DNA of 49,460 bases, taken from the NCBI GenBank assembly GCA_951812315.1, contig CATOSA010000017.1, positions 80,666 through 130,125 of the forward strand, written 5' to 3'. Below, piece by piece: positions 8,690 through 17,153 of the stretch. The translations under genes were made by a program, and so were the position numbers. The notes beneath the pieces are model-generated. The model saw only the letters and a list, made by a program, of their open reading frames with translations, was not told the origin of the DNA and did not search any database. Within the stretch, counting starts at the first letter, position 1. Every line of letters begins with the position of its first letter. This stretch comes from an uncultured Burkholderiales bacterium (lineage in GTDB: Bacteria > Pseudomonadota > Gammaproteobacteria > Burkholderiales > Eutrophovitaceae).

Positions 8690-9493
8690 CTAAACGCCAC
8701 TGCCCTCGTCCTCAAGCCGTTCAGTAATCATATCGATGTTGCGTTGAACACCTCGCATATTGGGATTTGCGGTCAGCGCCTGTTCAAAGTAGTCCAGCGC
8801 GCGCCGGTAGTCACCCTGACGCAGCATCAAAAGACCGTATCCCGATAATGCACCGAAATGATTCGGCTCGCGCAACAGAACCTCATCGCAGTCCGCGATG
8901 GAAAGCTCATTCTCCCCCAGCATGAAGTACAGGGTCGCGCGCTTGTTCCACGCTTCGGAAAAGTCCGGGGCAAGCCCGATCAGCGTTGTGAAGCTGCCGA
9001 CCGCACCGGTGAGTTCGCCGGACTGCATCTGTTCGACGCCGTGCTGATAAAGTCGGTCATGCGCGGGATTTCCGGAACGCCCCCATACGTTCCAGATGGC
9101 ATTTTCCGCAATTTTGCGCAGCAGCTTGTCGTTGTCGTATAACGCGCTAAACAGCAAGGGCAGATCTTCACGCTCGCCGAGGATACCCAGGGCGATATAT
9201 GCACCACGGCGCACATCGTCGTCACGGCTATCAAGCGCCGACAGGACTTGTTCGCGGGTAAGGTCCGGCGGCAGATCCTGGACCCGGATATTGCGTACAG
9301 GCCTGTTCGACGCCGCTTCAGCGTGCGCCCACATGTTCCACGCATGCGTGCCGTGCGTCAGGAAGTAGCGCCCCGGCATTTCTGGCGCACTGACGCTGTG
9401 GGCTTTCAAGTATTGTGCAGCCGCGTAATTATTGGCGCAAAGCACAACAAAAACCGCAGCAAACAGCCTGATCATGGCGGGAAAAGCGAACAT
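8690..9493 (-). CDS. Secreted HEAT-TPR repeat protein, first paralogue
   Basis: About 267 residues: an export signal (IRLFAAVFVVLCANNYAAA), a stretch rich in aromatic residues (GRYFLTHGTHAWNMWAHAEA), one HEAT repeat pair (VLSALDSRDDDVRRGAYIAL; ENAIWNVWG) and three TPR units (SEAWNKRATLYFMLGEN; LSGYGLLMLRQGDYRRA). It shares with its downstream neighbour the order HEAT, the Trp-rich junction, then TPR, and the motif EAWNKR. The start is uncertain: ATG at 9493 or 9475 both give a plausible signal peptide. It is divergently arranged against the small secreted protein gene at 9540, with only 46 bp between them. Confidence 0.75.
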   Translation of the reverse strand: MFAFPAMIRLFAAVFVVLCANNYAAAQYLKAHSVSAPEMPGRYFLTHGTHAWNMWAHAEAASNRPVRNIRVQDLPPDLTREQVLSALDSRDDDVRRGAYIALGILGEREDLPLLFSALYDNDKLLRKIAENAIWNVWGRSGNPAHDRLYQHGVEQMQSGELTGAVGSFTTLIGLAPDFSEAWNKRATLYFMLGENELSIADCDEVLLREPNHFGALSGYGLLMLRQGDYRRALDYFEQALTANPNMRGVQRNIDMITERLEDEGSGV

Positions 9494-9539
9494 GGTTACA
9501 ATGACCAAACTTGAACCGATACCACATACTACTCCAAGC

Positions 9540-9869
9540 ATGACGACAATCAGAAACGCAGAACGATTTTTATTACTGCTGTTGGCGCTGGCGGCCTGTC
9601 CGGCGATGGCGGCGCCTTATCCCCTCGGCACGATGACTTGCGACGACATTGGCGCTTTTGCGTCAGAAGCCATGACGTGGCGCAAGTCCGGGGTCAGCCA
9701 CGAAAAAGCGAAAACGCGGGTCGAGGAACGCGAATATGGCGATCCGGTCGAGAAGAAGAATTTCTCAATAATCCTTGAATACGTTTACGGAAATTACGGT
9801 AACAACTGGAGTGTGGAAGCTGCCGGCAACGTCATGCGCTCCGACTGCCGCAAGGGTCGCGATAACTGA
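9540..9869 (+). CDS. Small secreted protein of unknown function
   Basis: A 109-residue protein with a clear signal peptide (RFLLLLLALAACPAMAA) and a mature domain of about 85 residues beginning PYPLGTMTCDDIGAFASEAM. The mature part has two cysteines, one in MTCDD and one in MRSDC near the C-terminus, which could form a disulphide in the periplasm. I do not recognise the family. The start ATG is chosen because it places the signal peptide at the N-terminus; no strong ribosome-binding site is visible. It is transcribed divergently from the HEAT-TPR pair. Confidence 0.65.
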   Translation: MTTIRNAERFLLLLLALAACPAMAAPYPLGTMTCDDIGAFASEAMTWRKSGVSHEKAKTRVEEREYGDPVEKKNFSIILEYVYGNYGNNWSVEAAGNVMRSDCRKGRDN

Positions 9870-9992
9870 ATGACGGACTATCGGCTCAACACCCGGAATT
9901 TGGCATCGATTCGCACCGGAACCGCGCCGAATTCGGAGCACTGAACAGCTGACTGGCCTGGTGCCACTCCAGTCTTGACGGAGACTTTTCAA

Positions 9993-11117
9993 ATGGATTT
10001 CACGCTGCCTCGCCCGGCAGAACCGGGCATGACGTTGACCGACGTCGACACGCCTGCACTGCTTCTCGATCTTGATGCATTCGACGCTAATCTTGACCAT
10101 CTCGATGCGTCGCTGGAAACGTCTTCAATTCAGGTCAGGCCGCATTCCAAATCACACAAATGCCCGGAAATTGCGCTGCGGCAAATGGCGCATGGCGCAG
10201 TCGGCGTTTGCTGCCAGAAAGTCACCGAGGCCGAAGCAATGGTCGCAGGCGGTATCCCGAATGTACTGGTCAGCAACCAGGTCGTCGGACCGCGCAAGAT
10301 AGAGCGCCTGGTTGCACTCGCACAGCACGCCCGTGTGAGTGTGCTGGTCGACGACGCGGCGAACGTTGCGGCGCTCAATGCTGCAGCACTCGATGCCGGT
10401 ACAACACTCGACGTGCTGATCGAGATCGACGTCGGAGCCAAGCGATGCGGAGTCGAACCGGGCAAGCCGGCGGCCGCGCTTGCAGAACTGATCAATACCA
10501 GTGACGGACTTCAATTCAGGGGAATCCATGCATATCAGGGTGCAGCCCAACACGTACGCTCACCCGGGGAGCGCCGTGCCCTGATTGAACGGGCAGCGCA
10601 ACTGGTACGCGAAACGCTGACATTGCTAAGCGCAAAAGGTATCAGCTGCGATATCGTAACCGGTGCCGGCACCGGCACATATCCACTCGAAGCTTCCAGC
10701 GGCGTTTATACCGAGTTGCAGCCGGGCTCGTACATTTTCATGGACGCAGACTATGGCCGCAATATCGATGATGACGGCAAACCAATACACGAATTTCAGC
10801 AAAGTCTGTTCATCCTGGCGACCGTAATGAGCCGAACCTCGCCCGAACGCGCTGTGGTCGACGCCGGGCTCAAGGCTTTGTCAGTTGATTCGGGCCTGCC
10901 TGTGGTCGCCGAAAGCGGTGCGGAATACCTTGGCGCTTCGGACGAACACGGCGTACTGAGGGTCCACGACCGGTCGCGATTCAAACTGGGCGACAAGATT
11001 CGACTCGTTCCCGGACATTGCGACCCGACTGTAAATCTGTATGACTGGATCGTTGGCTATCGCGGTGACACTGTCGAATCAGTCTGGCCGATCGTTGCGC
11101 GCGGCGCGCTTTACTAG
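9993..11117 (+). CDS. DSD1-family PLP enzyme (D-threonine aldolase-like)
   Basis: A 374-residue alanine-racemase-fold PLP enzyme of the D-threonine aldolase/D-serine dehydratase-like (DSD1) family, which cleaves or dehydrates D-beta-hydroxy-amino acids. The PLP-binding region is RPHSKSHKCPEIA, in the position of the RPHxKxHK lysine motif, followed by IDVGAKRCGV and GAGTGTY. The metal-ligand pair is in PGHCDPTVNLYD near the C-terminus. The ATG of MDFTLPRP is chosen because ACGGAGA lies eight bases upstream; a TTG 18 bases earlier is less likely. The exact substrate (D-threonine, D-3-hydroxyaspartate or D-serine) cannot be told from sequence. Confidence 0.87.
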   Translation: MDFTLPRPAEPGMTLTDVDTPALLLDLDAFDANLDHLDASLETSSIQVRPHSKSHKCPEIALRQMAHGAVGVCCQKVTEAEAMVAGGIPNVLVSNQVVGPRKIERLVALAQHARVSVLVDDAANVAALNAAALDAGTTLDVLIEIDVGAKRCGVEPGKPAAALAELINTSDGLQFRGIHAYQGAAQHVRSPGERRALIERAAQLVRETLTLLSAKGISCDIVTGAGTGTYPLEASSGVYTELQPGSYIFMDADYGRNIDDDGKPIHEFQQSLFILATVMSRTSPERAVVDAGLKALSVDSGLPVVAESGAEYLGASDEHGVLRVHDRSRFKLGDKIRLVPGHCDPTVNLYDWIVGYRGDTVESVWPIVARGALY

Positions 11118-11118
11118 A

Positions 11119-11166
11119 GAACTACAGCATTAAAGAACTACGCCACTAATGAACTGCACCACTAAC
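11119..11166 (+). repeat. Three 16-bp tandem repeats between genes
   Basis: The gap between the DSD1-family stop and the next start is filled by three head-to-tail imperfect 16-bp units: GAACTACAGCATTAAA, GAACTACGCCACTAAT and GAACTGCACCACTAAC. A partial fourth (CAGCTGCAAAC) reaches the next ATG. The units lie just before the sulfhydrylase-like gene and contain no obvious Shine-Dalgarno sequence, so they occupy its leader. Confidence 0.8.
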
Positions 11167-11177
11167 CAGCTGCAAAC

Positions 11178-12473
11178 ATGTCAAAACCAAAAACATACCA
11201 GTTCGACACGCTGAGCCTGCATGCGGGACAGCAGCCCGATCCGCAGTTCGGCGCACGGGCGCAACCGATTTACTACACAACGTCCTACACGTTTCCGGAT
11301 ACCGACCATGCGGCGTCGCTGTTCAACATGGAACGCGCCGGCCACGTCTACTCCCGGATTTCCAACCCGACCAACGCAGCGCTGGAGGAACGCATATCGG
11401 CACTGGAAGGCGGCGTCGGAGCAATTGCAACAGCGAGCGGACAAGCGGCGCTGCATCTGGCGATTGCGACGCTGATGAATGCCGGTTCACACATTGTCGC
11501 CTCGCGGTCTCTGTATGGCGGCTCACACAACCTGCTGGAGTACACGCTGCCCCGATTCGGCATTGAAACCACGTTCGTGGATGCGCGCGACGTCGACGCG
11601 TTCCGCGCGGCGATCCGGCCGGAAACGCGACTGCTATTCGGAGAAATTCTGGGTAATCCGGGACTCGACATCCTCGACGTACCGCGGGTGGCCGAAGTCG
11701 CACATCAGGCAGGGTTGCCGCTGCTGGTGGATTCGACATTTACCACTCCTTACCTCATGCGCCCCTTCGATCACGGCGCCGATCTTATTTTTCATTCGGC
11801 GACGAAATTTCTCGGCGGCCACGGCGTTGCGATCGGCGGCTTACTGGTAGACGGCGGCAAGTTCGACTGGGACAAGTCAGGCAAATTTCCGACGCTCACC
11901 GAACCGTACGAAGGTTTTCACGGAATGGTGTTCACGGAAGAATCGTCAACTGCGGGATTCATGCTTCGAGCACGCCGCGAAGGCATTCGTGATTTCGGCG
12001 CGTGCATGAGTCCGATGAACGCGTTCCAGATCATGCAGGGCATGGAAACACTCGGCCCGCGCATGCAACGTCATATCGAAAACACCCGCAAGGTTGTTGC
12101 ATTCCTTGACCAGCACGACGCCGTTGAGCACGTGGTCTATCCTGAGCTACCCTCACACCCCGATCACGAAGTCGCGAAGAAACTCCTTCCCGACGGTTGC
12201 GGAGCTGTATTCAGTTTCGAACTTAAAGGCGGACGGGCCGCCGGCAAGAAATTCATCGAATCGCTGAAAGTCTTTTCACATCTGGCCAATGTCGGCGACG
12301 CCAAATCTCTCGTCATACATCCGGCGACGACGACGCACTACCGCATGGACGAGGCTGCACTGCGCGCGGCAGGCATCACCGCGGGTACGGTGCGCCTGTC
12401 GATCGGAATAGAGGCCGCCGATGATTTGATCGAAGACATGTCACGCGCGCTGCGTGCGAGCCAGCGAGCCTGA
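11178..12473 (+). CDS. O-acetylhomoserine sulfhydrylase-like (Cys/Met metabolism PLP) enzyme
   Basis: A 431-residue fold-type I PLP enzyme of the Cys/Met metabolism family, closest by pattern to O-acetylhomoserine aminocarboxypropyltransferase (MetY). Seen in the sequence are LSLHAGQQPDP at the N-terminus, YSRISNPTNAALEERI, the PLP loop ASGQAALHLAI, LLVDSTFTTPY and the PLP lysine in HSATKFLGGHG. SLVIHPATTTH and SIGIEAADDLI close the C-terminus. It could make homocysteine or methionine from O-acetylhomoserine with a sulfur donor in the cytosol. No other methionine genes adjoin it, so a relaxed substrate is possible. Confidence 0.9.
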   Translation: MSKPKTYQFDTLSLHAGQQPDPQFGARAQPIYYTTSYTFPDTDHAASLFNMERAGHVYSRISNPTNAALEERISALEGGVGAIATASGQAALHLAIATLMNAGSHIVASRSLYGGSHNLLEYTLPRFGIETTFVDARDVDAFRAAIRPETRLLFGEILGNPGLDILDVPRVAEVAHQAGLPLLVDSTFTTPYLMRPFDHGADLIFHSATKFLGGHGVAIGGLLVDGGKFDWDKSGKFPTLTEPYEGFHGMVFTEESSTAGFMLRARREGIRDFGACMSPMNAFQIMQGMETLGPRMQRHIENTRKVVAFLDQHDAVEHVVYPELPSHPDHEVAKKLLPDGCGAVFSFELKGGRAAGKKFIESLKVFSHLANVGDAKSLVIHPATTTHYRMDEAALRAAGITAGTVRLSIGIEAADDLIEDMSRALRASQRA

Positions 12474-12528
12474 ACAAACTGTTTCAAACCGACACGACAA
12501 TGACACAACCTGAGCATCGGAGCATGGC

Positions 12529-13341
12529 ATGCTGATCACGGTCAATGGAAAAAACGCCTACGCATACACGGCCGGCCACCCATTTGATTCCAATCTTCCG
12601 ACGGTATTATTCATACACGGGGCAGCGAACGACCACAGCGTGTGGGCACTACAAAGCCGCTACTTTGCGTACCACGGCTGGAATGCGCTTGCACTTGACC
12701 TGCCGGGTCACGGCCGGTCGGAGGGCCCGGCCGTCTCCAGCGTCAGCGATCTTGCTGACTGGTTGGGAAAATTCATGGATGCTGCCGGCATTGAACGGGC
12801 AGCCCTGGTTGGCCACAGCATGGGATCGCTTGCCGCGCTTGAAACTGCAGTTCGCGATCCTGAACGAATCAGCCGCGTCGCGATGATCGGCACTGCCGTG
12901 CCGATGCCGGTAACGGATACACTGCTCAGCACCTCACAGGCGAACGACCACGTTGCCTACGAAATGATCAATGTTTTCTCACACAGTCCACGTGCGCAAA
13001 TTGGCGGAAACCGTGTGCCGGGCGCATGGATTATGGGTAGCGCGATACGGCTGATGGAGCGCTCTGGTCCGGGCGTGCTGCACTCGGACTTTACCGCATG
13101 CAATAGTTACGATACCGGTCTTGAAGCGGCCGCGAAAGCGAAGTGCCCGTTTCTTCTGATACTGGGCCAGCGCGATCTGATGACGCCACCGCGCTTAGCC
13201 AGACAGGCTGCAGGACAGTTTGGCGACGCGAAAACGATTATCATGGACGGCGCTGGCCATTCTCTGATGGCGGAACAGCCGGATGCGGTGCTAGACGCGC
13301 TGATCGAATTTCTGGAACTTGAGCAGGCTACGGTGGCTTGA
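12529..13341 (+). CDS. Alpha/beta hydrolase
   Basis: A 270-residue alpha/beta-hydrolase-fold enzyme. The oxyanion-hole region is FIHGAANDHSVW, the nucleophile elbow is GHSMGS, and the catalytic His is in GAGHSLMAEQPD. The acid is probably in GQRDLMTPP. It follows the sulfhydrylase-like gene on the same strand with a 55-bp gap. Given that neighbour it might act on acyl esters, but this is inference. The stop codon abuts the stop of the convergent lipoprotein gene with no gap and lies in a perfect 22-bp palindrome. Confidence 0.85.
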   Translation: MLITVNGKNAYAYTAGHPFDSNLPTVLFIHGAANDHSVWALQSRYFAYHGWNALALDLPGHGRSEGPAVSSVSDLADWLGKFMDAAGIERAALVGHSMGSLAALETAVRDPERISRVAMIGTAVPMPVTDTLLSTSQANDHVAYEMINVFSHSPRAQIGGNRVPGAWIMGSAIRLMERSGPGVLHSDFTACNSYDTGLEAAAKAKCPFLLILGQRDLMTPPRLARQAAGQFGDAKTIIMDGAGHSLMAEQPDAVLDALIEFLELEQATVA

Positions 13342-13352
13342 TCAAGCCACCG
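13331..13352. repeat. 22-bp perfect palindrome centred on two abutting stop codons
   Basis: CGGTGGCTTGA is followed at once by its own reverse complement. The TGA of the hydrolase (13339-13341) and the TGA of the minus-strand lipoprotein gene (13342-13344 on the plus strand) are the two central halves. Each gene therefore ends Val-Ala-stop from the same bases. As RNA this is a 9-bp stem with a GATC loop on either strand. There is no T-run. Confidence 0.85.
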
Positions 13353-13569
13353 GGCAATTCGCGGATGATTCCTCGTCCGCGCGTTCGCGCGTGCGTTCGG
13401 CCGACTGCAGGTTCATCTGGTCGATGCTGCTTTCCATCCGCTCCATCGTTCGCTGACCTTCTTCCAGTTCCTGCTTCTTCAGGCTGGCTCCAGTCGCAGC
13501 ATTGCCGACAGCGTCAACACCGCAGCCGCAAATCGAGACCAACAGAAGTGCAATAAGTAGTTGTTTCAT
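13342..13569 (-). CDS. Small lipoprotein with charged helical tail
   Basis: A 75-residue predicted lipoprotein. The signal is MKQLLIALLLVSICGCG with a lipobox-like LVSIC or ICGC ending at Cys14 or Cys16. The rest is a charged helix (KKQELEEGQRTMERMESS and QSAERTRERADEE) that could form a coiled coil. An AGGAGG lies six bases before the ATG, which supports expression. I do not recognise a family. It converges on the hydrolase gene with zero spacing. Confidence 0.7.
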   Translation of the reverse strand: MKQLLIALLLVSICGCGVDAVGNAATGASLKKQELEEGQRTMERMESSIDQMNLQSAERTRERADEESSANCPVA

Positions 13570-13706
13570 GACGCCTCCTATTTGCGAGAATCAAGCAAAT
13601 TCAGCGCCACAATTCTGTCAGATTCGCACTCTGCCCCGTTGATCTGACTCGCAGAACAGCCTTGTACGAGCACCAGCGCTGCCCGTACAACCGCCTGGAC
13701 CGATCG

Positions 13707-14207
13707 TCAGGCTTGACTAAGCATCGTATCCGCGTCGCTGACCTCGAACTTGCCCGGCGCTTCTACATTGAGGGTCTTCACGATCCCGTTGTCGAGCAGA
13801 ATGGAATAGCGTTGCGAACGCACGCCAATACCGCGTGCAGTCAGATCCATTTCAAGGCCCAGCGCCTTGGTGAGTTCGCCATTGCCGTCCGCGATCATGC
13901 GCACCTTCCCGGTTGCTCCGTGCTCGCGTCCCCAGGCACCCATCACGAACGCGTCGTTGACCGACAGACACCATATCTCGTCGACTTTTTCCTTAAGTTG
14001 ATCTGCCTTTTCAACATAACCCGGCAAATGCTTGGCCGAACAGGTCGGCGTGAACGCGCCTGGCAACGCAAACAGCGCAATGCGCTTGCCCTTGACCAGA
14101 TCTTCAACGTTGAACTCGTTCGGGCCGATGCTGCAGCCAGGTGTTTCTTCCTCGATGTATTCCCAGACTTTGCCCGCCGGAATCGCGGCGCCTACCTTGA
14201 TGGCCAT
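13707..14207 (-). CDS. Peroxiredoxin, Prx5-type
   Basis: A 166-residue thiol peroxidase of the Prx5/AhpE-like class that reduces peroxides in the cytosol. The peroxidatic Cys56 is in the signature PGAFTPTCS, with the conserved SVNDAFVMGAWG and GIGVRSQRYSILLDNG downstream. Cys25 and Cys80 are possible resolving residues. Glutathione or glutaredoxin usually reduces this class, which fits the glutathione genes nearby. The gene is divergent from the GreB-like gene across about 80 bp that must hold both promoters. Confidence 0.93.
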   Translation of the reverse strand: MAIKVGAAIPAGKVWEYIEEETPGCSIGPNEFNVEDLVKGKRIALFALPGAFTPTCSAKHLPGYVEKADQLKEKVDEIWCLSVNDAFVMGAWGREHGATGKVRMIADGNGELTKALGLEMDLTARGIGVRSQRYSILLDNGIVKTLNVEAPGKFEVSDADTMLSQA

Positions 14208-14289
14208 ACAATCACTCCTTATCGTGGCTAAAATGGAATTGAAAGCGTGTCAATTCTAACGTGGCGCAGAGTAGTTCTGTTGTGACACA

Positions 14290-14787
14290 CTGAAGACAAC
14301 CGCATCGACGAAAAACTATGTCGCGCTGGCCGGTTTCAAACGACTGAAAGACGAAGCCTTGCATCTGCTCGACAAGGAACGTCCAGACCTGGTCAAAGTT
14401 GTCCAATGGGCCGCTTCGAATGGCGACCGGTCGGAGAATGCTGACTATATCTACGGCAAGCGCCGTCTGCGCGAAATTGATCGCCGCATCCGCTTTCTCA
14501 CGAAACGTCTCGATGCAGCAGTCGTCGTTGACCCTGCCGCGCGAGAGCCAACTGATCAGGTGTTCTTTGGTGCCACTGTCACGTTGATACACGGCAACGG
14601 TAAAGAGAAAACCTATTCGATTGTCGGAATCGACGAAGCCGACGCATCGTCGGCTCGAATCAGCTGGATTTCACCGCTTGCGCGGGCTTTGCTCAAGGCG
14701 CACGAAGGCGACACCGTGGTACTGCACACGCCGGCAGGAGACGAAGAGATCGAAATCGTATCTGTCGAATATCGCGAGATCGGCTAG
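14290..14787 (+). CDS. greB: Transcription elongation factor GreB-like, apparent CTG start
   Basis: A 165-residue Gre factor that rescues backtracked RNA polymerase by stimulating RNA cleavage. The N-terminal coiled-coil has KERPDLVKVVQWAASNGDRSENADY, matching the GreB acidic-loop motif WAASxGDRSENADY, followed by KRRLREIDRRIRFL. The C-terminal FKBP-like domain has VFFGATVTL and SPLARALLKAHEGD. An in-frame TAG at 14272 bounds the frame. Between it and TTG 14359 no ATG, GTG or TTG exists. The CTG at 14290 followed by Lys-Thr lines up with the Met-Lys-Thr start of E. coli GreB, so it is taken as the start. Start from 14359 would lose part of the coiled coil. Confidence 0.8.
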   Translation: MKTTASTKNYVALAGFKRLKDEALHLLDKERPDLVKVVQWAASNGDRSENADYIYGKRRLREIDRRIRFLTKRLDAAVVVDPAAREPTDQVFFGATVTLIHGNGKEKTYSIVGIDEADASSARISWISPLARALLKAHEGDTVVLHTPAGDEEIEIVSVEYREIG

Positions 14788-14829
14788 CAGTCTGTTGCAC
14801 TTGGCGGTTCGCTTCAGAACTCACTGAGG

Positions 14830-15627
14830 CTAAGCGAAGTACTGCGTCAATGCCTTGACCATCGGTCCCAGTTTCGGGGGCGTCGCTTCCAATGTCACAT
14901 TCACGCCTGCCTGCTGCAATGCGCGACTGCACACTGGTCCGATAGACGCGACCAGCGTTTGATTCAGATATTGCGGTAGCGTGTCCGCGGCACCACTTGC
15001 CTCTGCAATTGTCAACAGATTGCGCATCTGCGACGCACTCGTAAACACCACTGCATCGACGCTGCCAGATCGCAGCGACTCAACCAGCTTTTCCAGCGGC
15101 CCGGTGTCCTCCGGCAAGGCCCAACGGTAGGTCGGAATTTCGACCAAGTCTGCGCCGCGTTGCGCCAGGGCACGATCGAGATCAGCATTGGTCTCCCCGT
15201 AGCGCTGCACGACAACACCTGCACCGCTGACGTCCACGTCAGCAATCGCCCGCAAAAGCTCCTCGGTAGTGTAAGGATCGGCCGCCCGGTAGTCGATGCG
15301 CACGCCACGTCCACGTAATATTGCCGCTGGCTTGGGACCCCGCACGGCGACCTTGTTCTGTGCAAGCAATGCAAGAAAGTTGTCTGTCTCGCCGAGTTCA
15401 TCGGTTGTCTCGAACAACACCCGTGTGCCGACGCCGGTCTGAAACAGAAACAGTTTCGGCGGTGACTGCAACAAATCGCCGACCAACTTTCCGATGTAAC
15501 GTGTGTCGACATCCGGCAACTCGGCAAGCGCGGGCGCCTGCAGCACATCCGCACCCTGACTGCGCAGCAATTCCGCCAGGTGGTCGCCGAAACGGCTTTC
15601 GAGAATCGCGATGCGCTTGCCTTGCAT
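14830..15627 (-). CDS. hemD: Uroporphyrinogen-III synthase
   Basis: A 265-residue cytosolic enzyme of the tetrapyrrole pathway that cyclises hydroxymethylbilane with inversion of ring D. The family is poorly conserved, but the two-domain pattern is present: IAILESRFGDHLAELLRSQG and QTGVGTRVLFE in the first part, then YGETNADLDRALAQRGADLVEIPTYRW and the conserved DAVVFTSASQMRNLL, VASIGPVCSRALQQAG. It stands apart from hemC and other haem genes here. Length and pattern are normal for the family. Confidence 0.88.
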   Translation of the reverse strand: MQGKRIAILESRFGDHLAELLRSQGADVLQAPALAELPDVDTRYIGKLVGDLLQSPPKLFLFQTGVGTRVLFETTDELGETDNFLALLAQNKVAVRGPKPAAILRGRGVRIDYRAADPYTTEELLRAIADVDVSGAGVVVQRYGETNADLDRALAQRGADLVEIPTYRWALPEDTGPLEKLVESLRSGSVDAVVFTSASQMRNLLTIAEASGAADTLPQYLNQTLVASIGPVCSRALQQAGVNVTLEATPPKLGPMVKALTQYFA

Positions 15628-15781
15628 GCGCGCTATTGTAAGGTGACCAGATTCACGCCGCCCGCATTCGGAACCTTGCTACATGAAGCTCGTTCCAAGA
15701 AACCATGAGCTCCGGTGAAAGAAAGGGAAGAACTGGTTCGATCGGGTATTGCAAACCTGTCCAGCAGCGATACGGGGGCGG

Positions 15782-16444
15782 TCACACTGAACATGCTGCG
15801 ATGATGCTCAGTTCGCAGTAAGGCCGTCCACTTTCCTGATGCCATGTTTCAAACGCCCGATGACACGCGGCCAACGCGGTCTTTCCTGTCGGTGCCTTGT
15901 CAACCACGCCGGCGCTAATCAACGCCTTGATCACATCGGGTGAAAGCACAAACGTATCCCTGCCAACCGTCCTCAGGAATCGCGGCCCGGTAATGCCGCC
16001 GAGCCAGCTGCCCTCTTTCGACAGTTTGGTCCACAGGCCGAGGAGATCATCTTCAGGCCATTTCGCGAGAAACTTTCCAAAGCCTCCGTAGTCACCCGAT
16101 ATGCGCGAAACAAAACGGGCGTTGTCGAAAACCGCCTTGATTTTATGCGGGTTGCGGATAATGCGCTTGTCCTGCTTGATCGCATCGACCTGCCCGGGTT
16201 CAAGCGCGCCGAGTTCCTCAGGCACAAAGCCAACAAACACCTCTTCGAATCCGGGCCACATATTCTCGACGACTTTCCAGACGAAACCTGCCTGAAAAAT
16301 GCACTTCGACATTGCGGACAGATAACGGTCGTCACCTGCCGCCGCCAGCGAGCGGGCCGATTTCGCTTTTGGAACGCGTCGATCCAGTTCCGCCTGACCG
16401 TGCTTCTTCAGGGCGGCCTTGTGAAGCGATTCGAATGACTTCAT
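15782..16444 (-). CDS. DNA-3-methyladenine glycosylase I (Tag) family protein, divergent
   Basis: A 220-residue protein of the Tag/COG2818 DNA glycosylase family, a base excision repair enzyme that removes alkylated bases. FVWKVVENMWPGFEEVFVGF and IIRNPHKIKAVFDNARFV correspond to the Tag segment around its helix-hairpin-helix. The N-terminal and C-terminal zinc ligands of classical Tag (Cys/His pairs) are not visible. The C-terminal end EWxxQESGRPYCELSIIAACSV differs from E. coli Tag, so it is a divergent relative and its activity is not assured. The 10-bp gap after the GST gene suggests one transcript. Confidence 0.75.
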   Translation of the reverse strand: MKSFESLHKAALKKHGQAELDRRVPKAKSARSLAAAGDDRYLSAMSKCIFQAGFVWKVVENMWPGFEEVFVGFVPEELGALEPGQVDAIKQDKRIIRNPHKIKAVFDNARFVSRISGDYGGFGKFLAKWPEDDLLGLWTKLSKEGSWLGGITGPRFLRTVGRDTFVLSPDVIKALISAGVVDKAPTGKTALAACHRAFETWHQESGRPYCELSIIAACSV

Positions 16445-16454
16445 TGAACTGCGC

Positions 16455-17153
16455 TCAACTCAGAACTTCACGATGCCGTGCGCGGCGGGCAAAACCGCCA
16501 AACAGATCGAGCAATCTTTCCCGATACTCAAATACCGCATCATCTTTTTGCAACGGCGCATATGGCGAGCCACATCGCATCCACTGCAACGCGCCAAACA
16601 CAATGTAATCTGCATAACCAGGCTGACTGCCGGCCACATACTGCTGCTCGGCCAGCATCGCGCGCAATGGCTCCAGCGCAGCGCGAAACTCGTCGCGAGT
16701 CTGATCCGGGGACGCCATGTACTGCTCTATCGACATGCCGAATCGTTTTTCCCGGGTTTCGCGAAAGTATGCCTTGTCCTTGTCGTGCAGGATCGGCAGC
16801 CAATGCCCGACCCCCATACGCGTTATGAAGGGCTGCACTGTGCGTTCCACCCAGAACTTGATGAGAAGCGCCTCGGAACGCGCCTGGCCACACGCAAACA
16901 GCGGTTTCTCCGGATAACGCTCGTCGAGATAAGCCGCTATCGACCACGAGTCGCTCACCACCGTCGTACCGTCAACCAGAACCGGAACCGTCCCGTTATT
17001 GGGTTCTGGCAAGCGCTCTTTTTCAGTGAAATGCACGGGAACTTCTTCCCACTCCAGGCCTTTGTGCGCCAGTGCCATTTTTACGCGCCAGCAGTACGGC
17101 GAAAAGCGTAGCTCCGGATCGGCAGTGGCGAGATCGTAGAGTTGAATCGTCAT
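16455..17153 (-). CDS. Glutathione S-transferase family protein (LigE/LigF-like)
   Basis: A 232-residue protein with an N-terminal thioredoxin-like domain and a C-terminal helical domain. The active-site region SPYCWRVKMAL carries a Cys-type N-terminus as in beta-etherase-like and omega-like GSTs. TVPVLVDG is the cis-proline glutathione-binding loop and VVSDSWSIAAYLDE the gamma-glutamyl contact. Its ATG overlaps the TGA of the upstream GST as ATGA, so the two are co-translated. Substrates are unknown; reductive dehalogenation, ether cleavage or thiol transfer are all possible for this class. Confidence 0.85.
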   Translation of the reverse strand: MTIQLYDLATADPELRFSPYCWRVKMALAHKGLEWEEVPVHFTEKERLPEPNNGTVPVLVDGTTVVSDSWSIAAYLDERYPEKPLFACGQARSEALLIKFWVERTVQPFITRMGVGHWLPILHDKDKAYFRETREKRFGMSIEQYMASPDQTRDEFRAALEPLRAMLAEQQYVAGSQPGYADYIVFGALQWMRCGSPYAPLQKDDAVFEYRERLLDLFGGFARRARHREVLS

